Shown piece by piece: positions 35,067-45,568 of a DNA stretch of 64,000 nucleotides (position 1 is its first letter; each line of letters opens with the position of its first letter). The stretch is from Coriolopsis trogii (lineage: Eukaryota; Basidiomycota; Agaricomycetes; Polyporales; Polyporaceae): the NCBI GenBank assembly GCA_020543525.1, contig JAHYIO010000006.1, forward strand, positions 496,001 through 560,000. Direction: 5' to 3'. Both the position numbers and the translations under genes were made by a program. The notes under the pieces were generated by a model. The model did no database searches. It worked only from the letters and a program-made list of their open reading frames with translations, and was not told the DNA's origin.

Positions 35067-35400
35067 CCTGGAGGAGTGCGAGCCGGATAGAGAGAGGAAG
35101 AGACTCGCGCCAGTCGTGCCGCCCAAGACGTTGCCAACGAGTGTCACTTGTCACATCGCTGCTGATGACGGTGTCTCCAGAGGCCAGAACAGATGCGAGG
35201 TTATGCTCATCGGGAGATTGGGGCAGTCAACGACGTGGACGCTCTCCAGGACATGGTCTGCGGCCGCGCACAGTCGGGGGGCAGAGCCGAGTGGCGACTG
35301 GTACGCGCGCGCCGTGGCCAGCGCTTTTCGACTTGAACTTCTCCCGCCACCTCGCGCGCCGCTGGTCTCTATCCTCTTTTCTCTCCTCGCCACCTCCACA
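35067..35400. promoter_or_regulatory. Head-to-head promoter region PDK1/Nup96
   Basis: The start codons of two housekeeping genes on opposite strands lie 334 bp apart. I see no strong TATA box. Confidence 0.4.
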
Positions 35401-38370
35401 ATGCGGTTTAGGGCCTACGTTACCGACAGTGAAGAAGAAGATGACACGGATGTTTCTATGGATGTGCCACCACCGAAACCGGTTAGGGCGGCGCAGCCGG
35501 TAGACGAGTCCGAGGACTCCTCAATGGACGAGGACGAGGTGCGCGGCAAGACACAACGACAATCAGGCACAAGCGAGGAGTCCAGCGAAGAAGATGAGGA
35601 TGAAGAAGAGGAGGAGGACAGCGAGAGCGAAGAGGAGGAGGATCAACGAGGGCGAGATGCTCGACAGCCACTGCGCCGACCACCGGGGGACCCAACAATC
35701 ATTCCTTGGGCCAGAGAGATCGGAGTCGACCCGCAGAAGATGCATGTCATGCAGACATCACTCTTTCGCATGCCTGAAGAGGAGAGAGCTCTCAAGGCGT
35801 TCAACGCGCCACAGTCGCGTAAGAGACTTTTCCTGAACTCGACCTTGGCCAGGAAACATAGCAGAGACTCGGAGGGCGATGGACTACGGGCAGACTCGCG
35901 CCAGGTGCGTTCTCTCCATGCCAAAGTATTGTTCAATCTCATCACGGAGATCACAGCGCGCTTCCTTTGCACATGACATTGACCCCGAACCATATCGCCC
36001 GTCTCGCAAATACGCACGTGTCGAGAGCTCAGCTTCTGCTTTTGTTGGTCGAGAAGGCGCATACGTCGATGCAGGGCTGGCTTTGGGCCGCTCGTTCCGT
36101 GTCGGGTGGGGTCCCGGCGGAATGCTTGCACATCTCGGAGGTCTATGTGGTCCGTCGGGTGCACCGTGAGTAACTATCGTCCTCCTCAGGGTGCGGAAGA
36201 GTGACTCAGGTACAGGGCATCATCGGCGAATGCCTCGACTATCACACTCTCGACAGTGCCCCTCGTCTCTGACGCAGCGGCAGACGCGTCGTCGTACGCT
36301 TCGCGCCTTCTGAATCACCATCTCAGTAACACAGTTATCGAGGAAGATGCCGAGGGCGTGCCATTTGCCAACCCTTCCCCAAACCTATCTTTCGCGTCGT
36401 TTGTTTCGCAATTCCCTCCTACGGATCAGTCGTTCGAGCCGACGTTGTTCCGCCTTGGCCATGCTCTGTTTGACAACATTGATTTCCGGCTGGATAACAT
36501 TCCTGACGTCAACATGCGTCAACGTATCGCAGATATACGACGCAAAGCGGAACTCTCAAAGTGGCTCCGAACGGCGGTCTCCTCCGCAATGGAATCAGAC
36601 CTCCGCAACCATCTGGACGAGCACTGGCACTCTATAGTCTTCACCTTGTTGACTGGCTACCAAGTCGAACGCGCATGTGAGGCTGCGGGAGTCAAGGGCA
36701 ACGTCAAGTTGGCCACCTTGATCTCGCAATGCCCTGGTGACGCCCTCTTCCGTGCGGATCTACAGGACCAGCTTGCGATCTGGCGCGAGCAGCGCATAGA
36801 TGCGCACATTGGCGAGAACACTCGCAAGATATACGCGCTCTTGGCCGGCATCGTGGATACTTTGGAGGGCTCCAAGGGCAATGGCGTAGAACAATGTCCG
36901 GATGTCGACTTGGCGAAGGGTCTAGACTGGAAACGCGCGTTTGGACTGCAGCTGTGGTTCGGGTCGCCGTTGGAGGCGTCGATTGCGGAGGTCTTTGGCG
37001 CATATGACAGGCTATGGCAGGGAGGCCTGTCCAGTATTGCTTCCCCCAAGCCGTGGTATGCAGAGCGTCCTCTACTAGCCGACACGTCGTCAAAGTGGAC
37101 GCTTCCATCGGGTGCTCAACCCCCAGATGCACTCTATTCTCTGATCAAACTCTTTGCCGATCCTGCTTGCAACCTCTCATCAATCCTTTCTCCATTCTCG
37201 TTCGGTCCCTCGCCCGTGGACTATCGTTTGCCATGGCATCTGTACATCATCCTATCGCGTTGTCTCCGCATTCGCGACCTGGCTGATCGGCAGACTCCGG
37301 AACGTCAAGGTGAAGATGATGAAGACGAAGACGACGACGTGGAGGGCCACAGTCCGAGTGCAGATTTGCTCGCGAATAGCTATGCGGCGCAGTTAGAGCA
37401 GCTTGGAATGATCCAGGAGGCCGTCTTCGTGCTATTGCATCTTGAAGCATCGTCAGGGTAGGTTCAAGAGTCGTTCACCGCTGGTTGTCTTCCTGACAGT
37501 TGTTGCAGACGAGCGAAGGCGATCAAGCAATTGCTGGCTCGCTGCGCCCCCAAACTTGATGACTGGGTCACCCGCGGCCTCGTAGGGAGCTTGAAGCTAC
37601 CCATGGCATGGGTTAACGAAGCTAAGGTGCCTGAGGCGTGTCCTTGTTGCTTCCTGTTGCTCACGCTGTACGAAACAGGCCGTCTACGCACTCGACAACG
37701 GTCGAATCTACGAGGCGTATGAGTTGTACCTGGCTGCGGGACTCTACGATGCTGCGCATGACATAGCGGTCCTCGAACTTGCACCAGATGCGGTGGCTCG
37801 TCAAGATCTCGTCCTCCTCAAGGACTTGTTCGACGTGTTCGACGGACGTTCTGTAGTGGGCTGGAACGAGCGTGGAAAGGTGGGCATACACACCGAGATA
37901 CATTATCCTCGTGTCCGACTATCATCTAACGTGCGTTTGCTCTGCAGGTATTTTTGGACTACGCAAATGCCCTTACGCGTCTGCCGCAGCTCCGTGAGCG
38001 TCTCGTCCAGGACGAGGGAACGCTGGACGTAGACGAAGCGGCCGAGTTGGACCAGTTGAGCCGCAGTGTACCCAAGCTGATTAACATACTTCCGGACGTG
38101 CTCCCGGACCGGTCGAACGTTCGGCACAATGCGGCTCTGGCGGAGATGACGAGCAAGCTCGTGCACCACCTCGACCGGATACGGCCGCTGGCGATTGTGC
38201 GTCCTTTCCCAACCGCATTCGTATGTTGGTTGATAACTGACCACTCATCGTTCTGCATCCTGCAGTCGCAGGCACAGATACGGACACCGTTCTTTGGGGA
38301 CGCTACGCGCGTGCGGAATATCCATTCAACTATGTATGAGAAGTTCCTCCGGACAGTGGAGGTTGCCTGA
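35401..38370 (+). CDS. Nucleoporin Nup96, encoded without Nup98
   Basis: Seven exons: 35401-35904, 35957-36165, 36216-37457, 37509-37626, 37679-37879, 37948-38196 and 38266-38370, giving 875 aa. The N-terminus starts MRFRAYVTDSEEEDDTDVSMD and is very acidic (runs of E/D to about residue 85). Next come the Nup96 hallmark blocks SRKYARVESS, DAGLALGRSFRVGWGPGG and LAHLGGL, then an all-helical solenoid typical of ACE1 nucleoporins. Nup96 is part of the Y-shaped coat of the nuclear pore and binds the Sec13 partner. In many fungi and animals it is made as a Nup98-Nup96 fusion that cleaves itself. Here there are no GLFG repeats and no autoproteolytic domain upstream in frame, and a divergent gene starts only 334 bp away. 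It therefore appears to be a separate gene. An acidic insert EDDEDEDDD lies near residue 620. Confidence 0.88.
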
Positions 38371-38732
38371 TTGCATACGTATGTACCGTTGAATTACGTT
38401 CCGTGTGAGAATTATCCGAGGCCATGTTGCCATTCACGCCTATTACGTGTGTGTTCCATATCGCTCAGAGGAGCACTTCCATATGGTTCGAGCCTTTCGA
38501 AGTCCTCTCGAAACTTTGTTCACAGCGATACGAGGTCGTGTAAGCAACGTCAGCAAGGTGAGCAATCCTAGATATCATACTCATGTGCACTCTCACGCCA
38601 ACTCAGGTGGGCTGTTATAACGGTCCCTCAAGGGCCAAACCGAGGAGGGAACGGCCGATCTTGGTCCACGCGCTTGCTATAAGCGTATAGAGACCGCACT
38701 ACCTGGTACTGTCGCCCCTTCAGCGAACCGCT
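38371..38732 (+). promoter_or_regulatory. P450-1 promoter region
   Basis: A TATA-like ctataag lies at 38677-38683, about 50 bp before the ATG. Just upstream is ggccgatcttggtcc, which recurs before the second P450 gene. A caat-type stretch with cactctcacgc further upstream also recurs there. The promoter was evidently duplicated with the gene. Confidence 0.5.
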
Positions 38733-40881
38733 ATGTCCTTCTTGAGCTTGCCATTCTCTTCGGCAACAGTGCTACTTGGACTCGCGATCTTGTTCATCGC
38801 GGTTAGAAGACGTCACCGATCTTCGTCACTTCCTCTCCCTCCTGGCCCGAAGGGACTTCCGATAGTCGGCAACCTTTTCGACGTGCCCACGAGGAACATG
38901 GCGCCTGCGTTGCACGAGCTGTGCAAACAACACGGTGCGCACAGGATCTTCTCGCCCTTTGCGGACGCCCTCATGGCATGCATAGGAGACGTTGTGTATC
39001 TGAATGTGCTGGGACAGCCGACGATTGTCATCGGGTCGTACGAAGCCGCCGTCGTTCTCCTCGAGACGCGATCCGCCAACACGTGCGGCCGGCCACGTTT
39101 AGTGATGACGGAGTTGTGAGTCGTCTCTATATTCTCTGGCTCTCGTCGGGCTTGCCGACCTGGCTGAATACACGTCGACACTACTCGTTCCCTAATCCCC
39201 AAGAGCGGGTATGTCATGGCAGTTCTCCCTGCAAGGATACACCGCTGAGTGGCGGCGGAAACGACGTACGTTCCACGAGGTGTTCAATCGCGGCGTCGTC
39301 CCTCAATACAGACCGATTCATCTCCGCGAGAGGAGAAAGCTGTTGCAGAGATTGCTCCAGAGTCCCGAGCGCTTTCTGGCTCATGCGCATCGGTGAGCGC
39401 GATTCTCATGGTTCCATGTTCGCCATGACTCCGGCATCTTATGGTATGCATAGGTTCATTGCCGGATCGCTCATGGGCGCGGCTTACGATATCGAATTGG
39501 CCGAAGGCGCGGACGAATATATCGCGATCTCAGAGCGCAACGCGGAGAGTTTCGCGTCTGTGGTCATTCCTGGAAAGTACCTCGTAGAGCTGTTTCCTGC
39601 CTTGGCTACGCTACCGGCTTGGCTCCCCGGAATGGGCTTCAAGAGACAGGCGACGGAATGGCGGAGGGACGTGGATGCGATGAAAGATGTACCGTTCGCC
39701 AAGGTATCGAACGCTATGGTAGGTTCCTCGGTCCACCCGCATATTCCTTCTGGGGCGCCGAACACCGAATTGAATCATTGATATCAGACCAGAGGAACTG
39801 CACGTCCTTCGATCGCGTCGGCACTTCTCGAGGCTGCTTATCAAGAGAATGGGAATGTGTTCGCTCAGGACGAGAACCACATCAAAGAGGTACTCGGCCT
39901 TGCATATGGAGGTAAGCATAGCTCCTGATTTTACAGCCGTGGGTAGCGTCGCTGACCGAAATTCTTGTAGCCGGGGCAGATACCGTATGTGTCCGGCTGC
40001 CTATCAGTCGTGCTGTTCACTGAGCCTGACGTGCATACGAGACGTTCGCCTCTCTTAATGCCTTCTTCCTCGCCATGACAACATATCCAGACGTCCAACG
40101 AAAGGCTCAAGCGGAGTTAGACAGAGTCGTCGGACAGGACCGTCTCGTCGACTTTGACGACCGCAAGCATTTGCAATATGTCAACGCATTGGTGATGGAA
40201 TGCTCGCGCTGGCACACTGTCATACCTCTCGGGTTGCCTCATCGATCGCTCGAGGACACCTACAACGGCTATCGGATCCCAGCCGGGTCAATTATGATAG
40301 CGAATGCATGGTCAGTCAGTCCATCGTCTCTTCTGAGCTTGTCCCTCGACTTGTTATGTCCGATGACCCTGATATTTTACGTTGAACTCAACTTCAGGGC
40401 GATGGCTCGAGATCCGATTGCTTATCATGAGCCCGAGCGGTTCATGCCTGAACGCTTTGTTGAGGATGGGAAATTGAATCAGAACGTGCGGGATCCAAGG
40501 CATTTCCAGTTCGGTTTCGGGAGAAGGTACCATCTGAGCATGTCAGATTTAATGCATATGTCTCACATATCTTCGTTGTCGTGTCCGATAGGATATGTCC
40601 TGGACGGCACTTCAGTGACGAAGCTCTGTTCATCGCTGTCGCCTCCGTCCTTCAGATATTCAGCATCCAGCCGCCGGTGAACAAAGACGGACAGCCAGTT
40701 CCAATCAGTGTCAATATACCCCTCGATGGCACCAACTCGTGAGCTCCCCCATAGTACAGCTTCGTTGCTCTGACTCATTGCGGGGCCCAGCCATCCCGAG
40801 CCTTTCGTTTGCAAGATCCAGCCACGCTCCGAGAACACTGCTAGTTTGATCAAACTATCGACCATTACTGAGGCGACCTAG
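38733..40881 (+). CDS. Cytochrome P450 (copy 1 of tandem pair)
   Basis: Ten exons: 38733-38934, 38986-39115, 39204-39392, 39454-39718, 39788-39911, 39971-39984, 40042-40310, 40398-40526, 40592-40738 and 40791-40881, giving 519 aa. An N-terminal membrane anchor (residues 5-24) leads into the proline hinge LPLPPGPKGLP. Key sites are YTAEWRRKRR in the C-helix, AGADT of the I-helix (304-308, partly on a 14-nt exon), ExxR at 361-364 (ECSR), PERF and the heme-binding FGFGRRICPGRH with Cys443. This is an ER-bound monooxygenase needing a P450 reductase. The overall look is that of basidiomycete P450s annotated as O-methylsterigmatocystin-oxidoreductase-like (CYP64-like). I cannot assign a CYP family or substrate. 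The next gene downstream is a close paralogue with the same exon pattern. Confidence 0.92.
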
Positions 40882-41443
40882 TCCACATTGCCCTCCTTCT
40901 CTTCACGAATCGCAAAGCTCAGGAAGCCCAATCAGTTCGAAGCTGCTCTTCTCTCACGCTAATCCCTCTAAGTCGACTTCATTGGTGGTGTGGTGACTCC
41001 ACTTTACCGTAAAGCGAGGCGAACGTTGGCGATTGTGCGTAACTCCGGCCCCGTTTGTGTTCTTGCGAGGGAACGATGTCCCATATATATCACATCACTA
41101 AACTGCGATTCCGCAGGTCTTTGGATAGTGGAAATTTTCCGAATGTATACTATTGAATGTCGTCGAATGAGCCTCCCTCATCACTGTCTGTGCAAGCCAA
41201 TCGTTCGGACATGAATAGCAAGGGTCCCAAATACACCGAGCGAGTCGGACATCTCAAATCATCTACAGCAATGTGAGCAATTCTAGGCTTTATGTTCATG
41301 CGCACTCTCACGCTTGTTCAGGTCAACTGACATAGAAACCGCAGCAAAACTAAACGAGCAGTGTTTTGGCCGATCTTGGTCCCCCCTGGAAGCGCTTCTG
41401 GGTGCCACATATATACTGGCGTACCAAGGCCCTTTCCCAGCGG
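40882..41443 (+). promoter_or_regulatory. Intergenic and promoter region of P450-2
   Basis: The tract atatata at 41409-41415 lies about 35 bp before the first ATG. The upstream ggccgatcttggtcc block (near 41370) and a cgcactctcacgc block (near 41305) match the promoter of P450-1. Confidence 0.5.
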
Positions 41444-43627
41444 ATGATCATGTCGCTTCTTGGCCTTATCTCCTCCCAGGCCCCTGCGGCACTGCTGCTA
41501 GGGCTCTCAGGTCTGTTGTTCATCATGGTCAGGAGACGTCAGAGATCCTCGTCGCTCCCTCTCCCGCCTGGCCCGAATGGACTTCCTATTGTGGGCAACC
41601 TGTTTGATATGCCTACTAAGAATATGCCACCTGCGTTGCAGAAATTGTGCGAGGAATATGGTGCGCACTTCCTCCTATCATTCTTCGCAAACGTCCTGAT
41701 GGCGATCTTAGGAGACATTGTGTATCTGAACGTTCTTGGACAGTCCATGATAGTCATTGGGTCGTACGAAGCCGCCACCGCAATCCTTGAGGTGCGCTCC
41801 GCGAACACCTGCGGCAGACCGCGGCTAGTTATGACGGAGCTGTGAGTCCTTGTCCCATCTTTGTACAGCTTCAAGTTGTAGACCACATCGTACACGCACC
41901 AACTGTCGCTATTTGGAACTACCCCCAGGGCGGGAATGCTGTGGGAGTTCTTCTTGCAAGGGTATACTGCCGAGTGGCGGCGCAAACGGCGCGCATTCCA
42001 TGAGGTGTTCAACCGCGGTGTCGTACCCCGGTACAGGCCTATCAACTTCCGGGAGACGAGGAAGTTCCTGCAGAGGTTACTTGACTCGCCGGAACGATTC
42101 CGTGACCATGCTGAGCGGTACGTCTTTGCCATCGCCCAGAGCTCGTTGATGAACAATTGACCTTGTGCGGGCACACGCAGGCTTATCGCCGGATCCATTC
42201 TGTGTACAGCGTACGGCATCGAGGTTTCTGAAGGCCCAGACAAGCATATCGAGATGGCTGAGCGCAGCAGACACATATTCGCGTCGGTGGCGCTACCAGG
42301 CAAGTATGTTGTAGAATTGTTTCCCCCCTTGGCGAGACTGCCTGCCTGGCTCCCGGGGATGGGGTTCAAGAGACAAGCAACGGCGTGGCAGAAGGACGTG
42401 CATGCGATGAAGGACGTGCCTTATGCCGAGGTGGTCAGCGCTATGGTCAGTCATCGTTCGGTCCGCGCCATTCGAACTCGGGTGCTGATCGTCGAGTGCT
42501 TGCTGTCTGCCACTGTCAGGCCAACGGGACTGCACGCCCTTCGATTGCCTCGAGTCTCGTCGAAGCTGCCAGTCAAGCGAACGGGAGCGTCTCCGCCCAA
42601 GATGAAGACCAGATCAAGGAGATTCTGGGTATTGCTTACGCTGGTATGTGGTGTGCTTTCTATATTACATATTGGTGCTACTTGCAGCACGCACTTCTCA
42701 ACCTAATCACACAGCCGGAGCAGACACCGTTCGTGTTCTCCTGTACACCAGGACTGCATGCACTGACACCCCGACCTACTAGACGCTCTCCACCCTGACG
42801 GCATTTTTCCTGGCGATGACAACTCACTTAGATGTCCAACATAAGGCTCAAGCGGAGCTAGATGCAGTCGTTGGGCAGGAACGCCCAGTTGGCTTTGACG
42901 ATCGCGAACGCCTGCCATACGTGAATGCCCTAGTGAAAGAGTGCTTACGCTGGCACACTGTCATCCCTCTGGGGTTGCCTCACAGATCGCTTGAAGAGGA
43001 CGAGTACAACGGCTACCGCATCCCAGCCGGGTCAATCTTGATTGCCAACGCATGGTGAGTACTCCCTCGGTCACGGGAAAATCTGCATGCGTCGGCCACA
43101 TTCAGATGCCTTCCACAGGTCGATGGCTCGAGACCCCGTCGCATATCCTGATCCTGAGCGGTTCATCCCCGAACGTTTTTTGAAGGACGGAAAAGCGAAT
43201 GAGAAAGTGAGAGACCCAAGGAAGTTCCAGTTTGGTTTCGGAAGAAGGTGCACTCCTGATCACGTCAGAGGTCTCTAAACATGAACACATCTTAAACCTT
43301 CTTGTACCCCTTTCCGCATCAGAATATGCCCCGGACGCCACTTCAGCGATGATGTCGTCTTCATCTCTGTCGCGTCCGTACTCCAGACGTTCAGTATCCA
43401 ACCTCCTCTGGACAACAACGGACAGCCGATGCGCGTAGAGGTCAAATTTCCACTCGACGGAGCCAATTCGTGAGTTCTCCCATTGCGCGGATCGGAGCAT
43501 GCACTGATTGTATCCCGACCCTGGCCCGGGCGTCAGTCACCCCGAGCCGTTCGCTTGTAGGATCAAGCCGCGCTCCGAGGCCACTGCTAATTTGATCAGA
43601 CAGTTCAGCACCAACGAGGGGGCGTAG
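41444..43627 (+). CDS. Cytochrome P450 (copy 2 of tandem pair)
   Basis: Ten exons: 41444-41660, 41712-41841, 41929-42117, 42181-42445, 42520-42643, 42715-42728, 42783-43054, 43119-43247, 43323-43469 and 43537-43627, giving 525 aa. Eight of ten exons have exactly the same length as in copy 1. The exceptions are the first exon and a one-codon difference in exon 7. Motifs: N-terminal anchor, LPLPPGPNGLP hinge, YTAEWRRKRR, AGADT on the 14-nt exon, ExxR at 366-369 (ECLR), and FGFGRRICPGRH with Cys449. No frame damage was seen, so both copies look active. Start at 41444 (MIMSLL); an alternative is 41450, which aligns better with copy 1. Divergence is spread along the gene, so the duplication is not very recent. 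Substrate unknown. Confidence 0.92.
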
Positions 43628-44772
43628 TTCCCCGTGTATCCTTCGCGAACTGTAGTGGAGGGGCTGAATCGGTCTTTTGTTTTCGCCTGGCACGCACTCC
43701 GAGTCCGTTGTACTTGTATTGTTCGAGAAATAGTACTCTACGTAGGCATAGGAAGCCCAGGATGGGAGCCGTTAAGCGCCCTCGGTATCAAACAACGAGC
43801 CAAACACTCACAAATACTATTGTATTGCCAAATAGCCACAAATAATACATTGCGAATATACGAGGAAGTTGCGAGGACGAGGAACATAAGCATTGACTTG
43901 AACATACGAGGGGGCACTGAATACGGCCGTCCTTATTTCTACTGGCAATCAAAGAAGGATGCGACGTACTCCTCTCAAAACTGCGAGAACGCGAGAACGC
44001 ACCAGTACTAAGCAGGACATGGCTGGGGTCAACCTCGTCGGTCTTGAATCCGCGAGTAGGGGGCTGGAGGGAGTGGCGGAACCAAACGCAACGCCATGTC
44101 CACAGTCCGAAGGGACGGACCGTCCTAGCTCACTCATTCTGTCACATAAGGAGGATGAGGTGAACAAGGCGGTCGACTCACACTGGATGTGGGAGTACAT
44201 TTCTGCCTTCACGACAACGTCACGAACTCCGGAGGTTGCATATCATCGCTATGTATTGCACTTGTGAAGTGCAAGGCTCCGGATTGTCTTGTAAGCGGGT
44301 CTCTGTGGATGTGCTGTAACGCATGAGAATCGACGAAACACATCATAGTTTCTGGGGGAAAATTCCAGTACATCAGTGAGCAATACCACCTACCCTGAGG
44401 ATAGGGTATCCTTGAACGTCTTGCGCTGGGCAGTGTACACTGCTCGACGCCATCCATATGCTGCGCAAGTTGATCAAACTATTATGAATGTCCGGATAGG
44501 TCGGCCCCAAGAGTGTCTGTCGTGTACGATTCCGACATGACGCTCCGCTCTGGGTGCAAGCCATTTAACAATGATAAAAGAGGCAGCCAACGACCGTAGA
44601 TCGCATCGAGGGGTTCAGAGGAATCAATGTCATCGGTGGGGATGGTCGTCTAAGGAGAGTTGCAAGCGCCCATAGTGCCCGCAGCGTGCGACTTGAAGCA
44701 GCCGCACGCCGCCGCCATCACGAGCGCGTCACTTCCCCCTCTCTAGACTTCGTTCTCGCGCTCGTGCTCACC
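43628..44772. other. No gene recognised
   Basis: This lies between P450-2 and the next small gene. Short frames on both strands have no recognisable content, and no repeat structure was found. Confidence 0.45.
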
Positions 44773-45450
44773 ATGTCCGTCGCGCACCCCGCGCCATCGC
44801 ATCCTACAAATGACGGCGCCGAAGCATCTGAGCGCGAGCTCTTCCACCGCCTCCAGAACCTGGACGACATGATCCGCGCCTCCGAAGAGGCCAAGGACAA
44901 GTACCGCAGCCTCTCCGAGCGGCGCCGCATCCCTCCCGTACCCGACTTGCGGTTCGAGTACAGCTACCTCCGAAGCGTATCCCAGTACGTCCATCTCGAG
45001 CGGCCCAGCCCTTCAGGGAAGGGGAAGGGGAAGGGGGACGAGGCAGCCGACAACGAGGGAGGAGCAACAGGCTCGGAGGTCGTGCGTGTCGAGTGGGGAC
45101 ACATCCTCTGGATCACCACCCGGGACCAGCTCATCAGCCCCCTGCTTCAAGGCGCGCTCTGGTACGTGATCTAACGTTATGTCCACCGCTTTCCCTCCCT
45201 CTCCCTCTCCCTCTCGTCTCTCGTGCCGTGCCGGACCGTACCGCTCACAGGCGGTGTGCATTCTAGGGGCGTCGCGAGTCATTTCCTGCGCCCGTTCGGC
45301 GCGATGCTGGGCGCGCACATACGCGCGTGGTGGGCACGGGGCTCGTTCAGAGGCAGTGATGCGCCCGAAGGCAATGGCGTACAATGGCTACGCAGCTCGA
45401 TGGCCGCCCTCCTGACGCCCTCCGCCGCGACGAATCCATATCACCGGTGA
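44773..45450 (+). CDS. Small conserved-looking protein, function unknown
   Basis: Two exons, 44773-45161 and 45267-45450, give 190 aa. The intron (105 nt) has GT..AG ends and contains a CCCTCT repeat. The N-terminal half is charged and helical (ERELFHRLQNLDDMIRASE, EEAKDKYRSLSERRRI), followed by a Lys/Gly-rich linker (SGKGKGKGDE). The C-terminal half is more hydrophobic (WGHILWITTRDQLISPLLQG, SHFLRPFGAMLGAHIRAWW). I do not recognise a family. The ATG at 44773 has a good context (caccATGtc); an in-frame codon further upstream would add 29 residues without obvious meaning. The gene converges with the PIG-L gene, whose stop codon is 118 bp away. Confidence 0.6.
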
Positions 45451-45568
45451 TGTTTCTACCACATGGTACTGTACGACAATATATCCAATCCATTGCCCTG
45501 CTGCCACCGCTGCATCGCATCGAAGCCACCAAGCGTTTGAGTTAGTTTGTGAGCGAGTGTTGCGGGCC

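Noticed and set aside
35067..35147. Longer N-terminus for the PDK1-type kinase from 35147
   Set aside because: The codon there is GTG. The first ATG in frame, 35066, has a good context.
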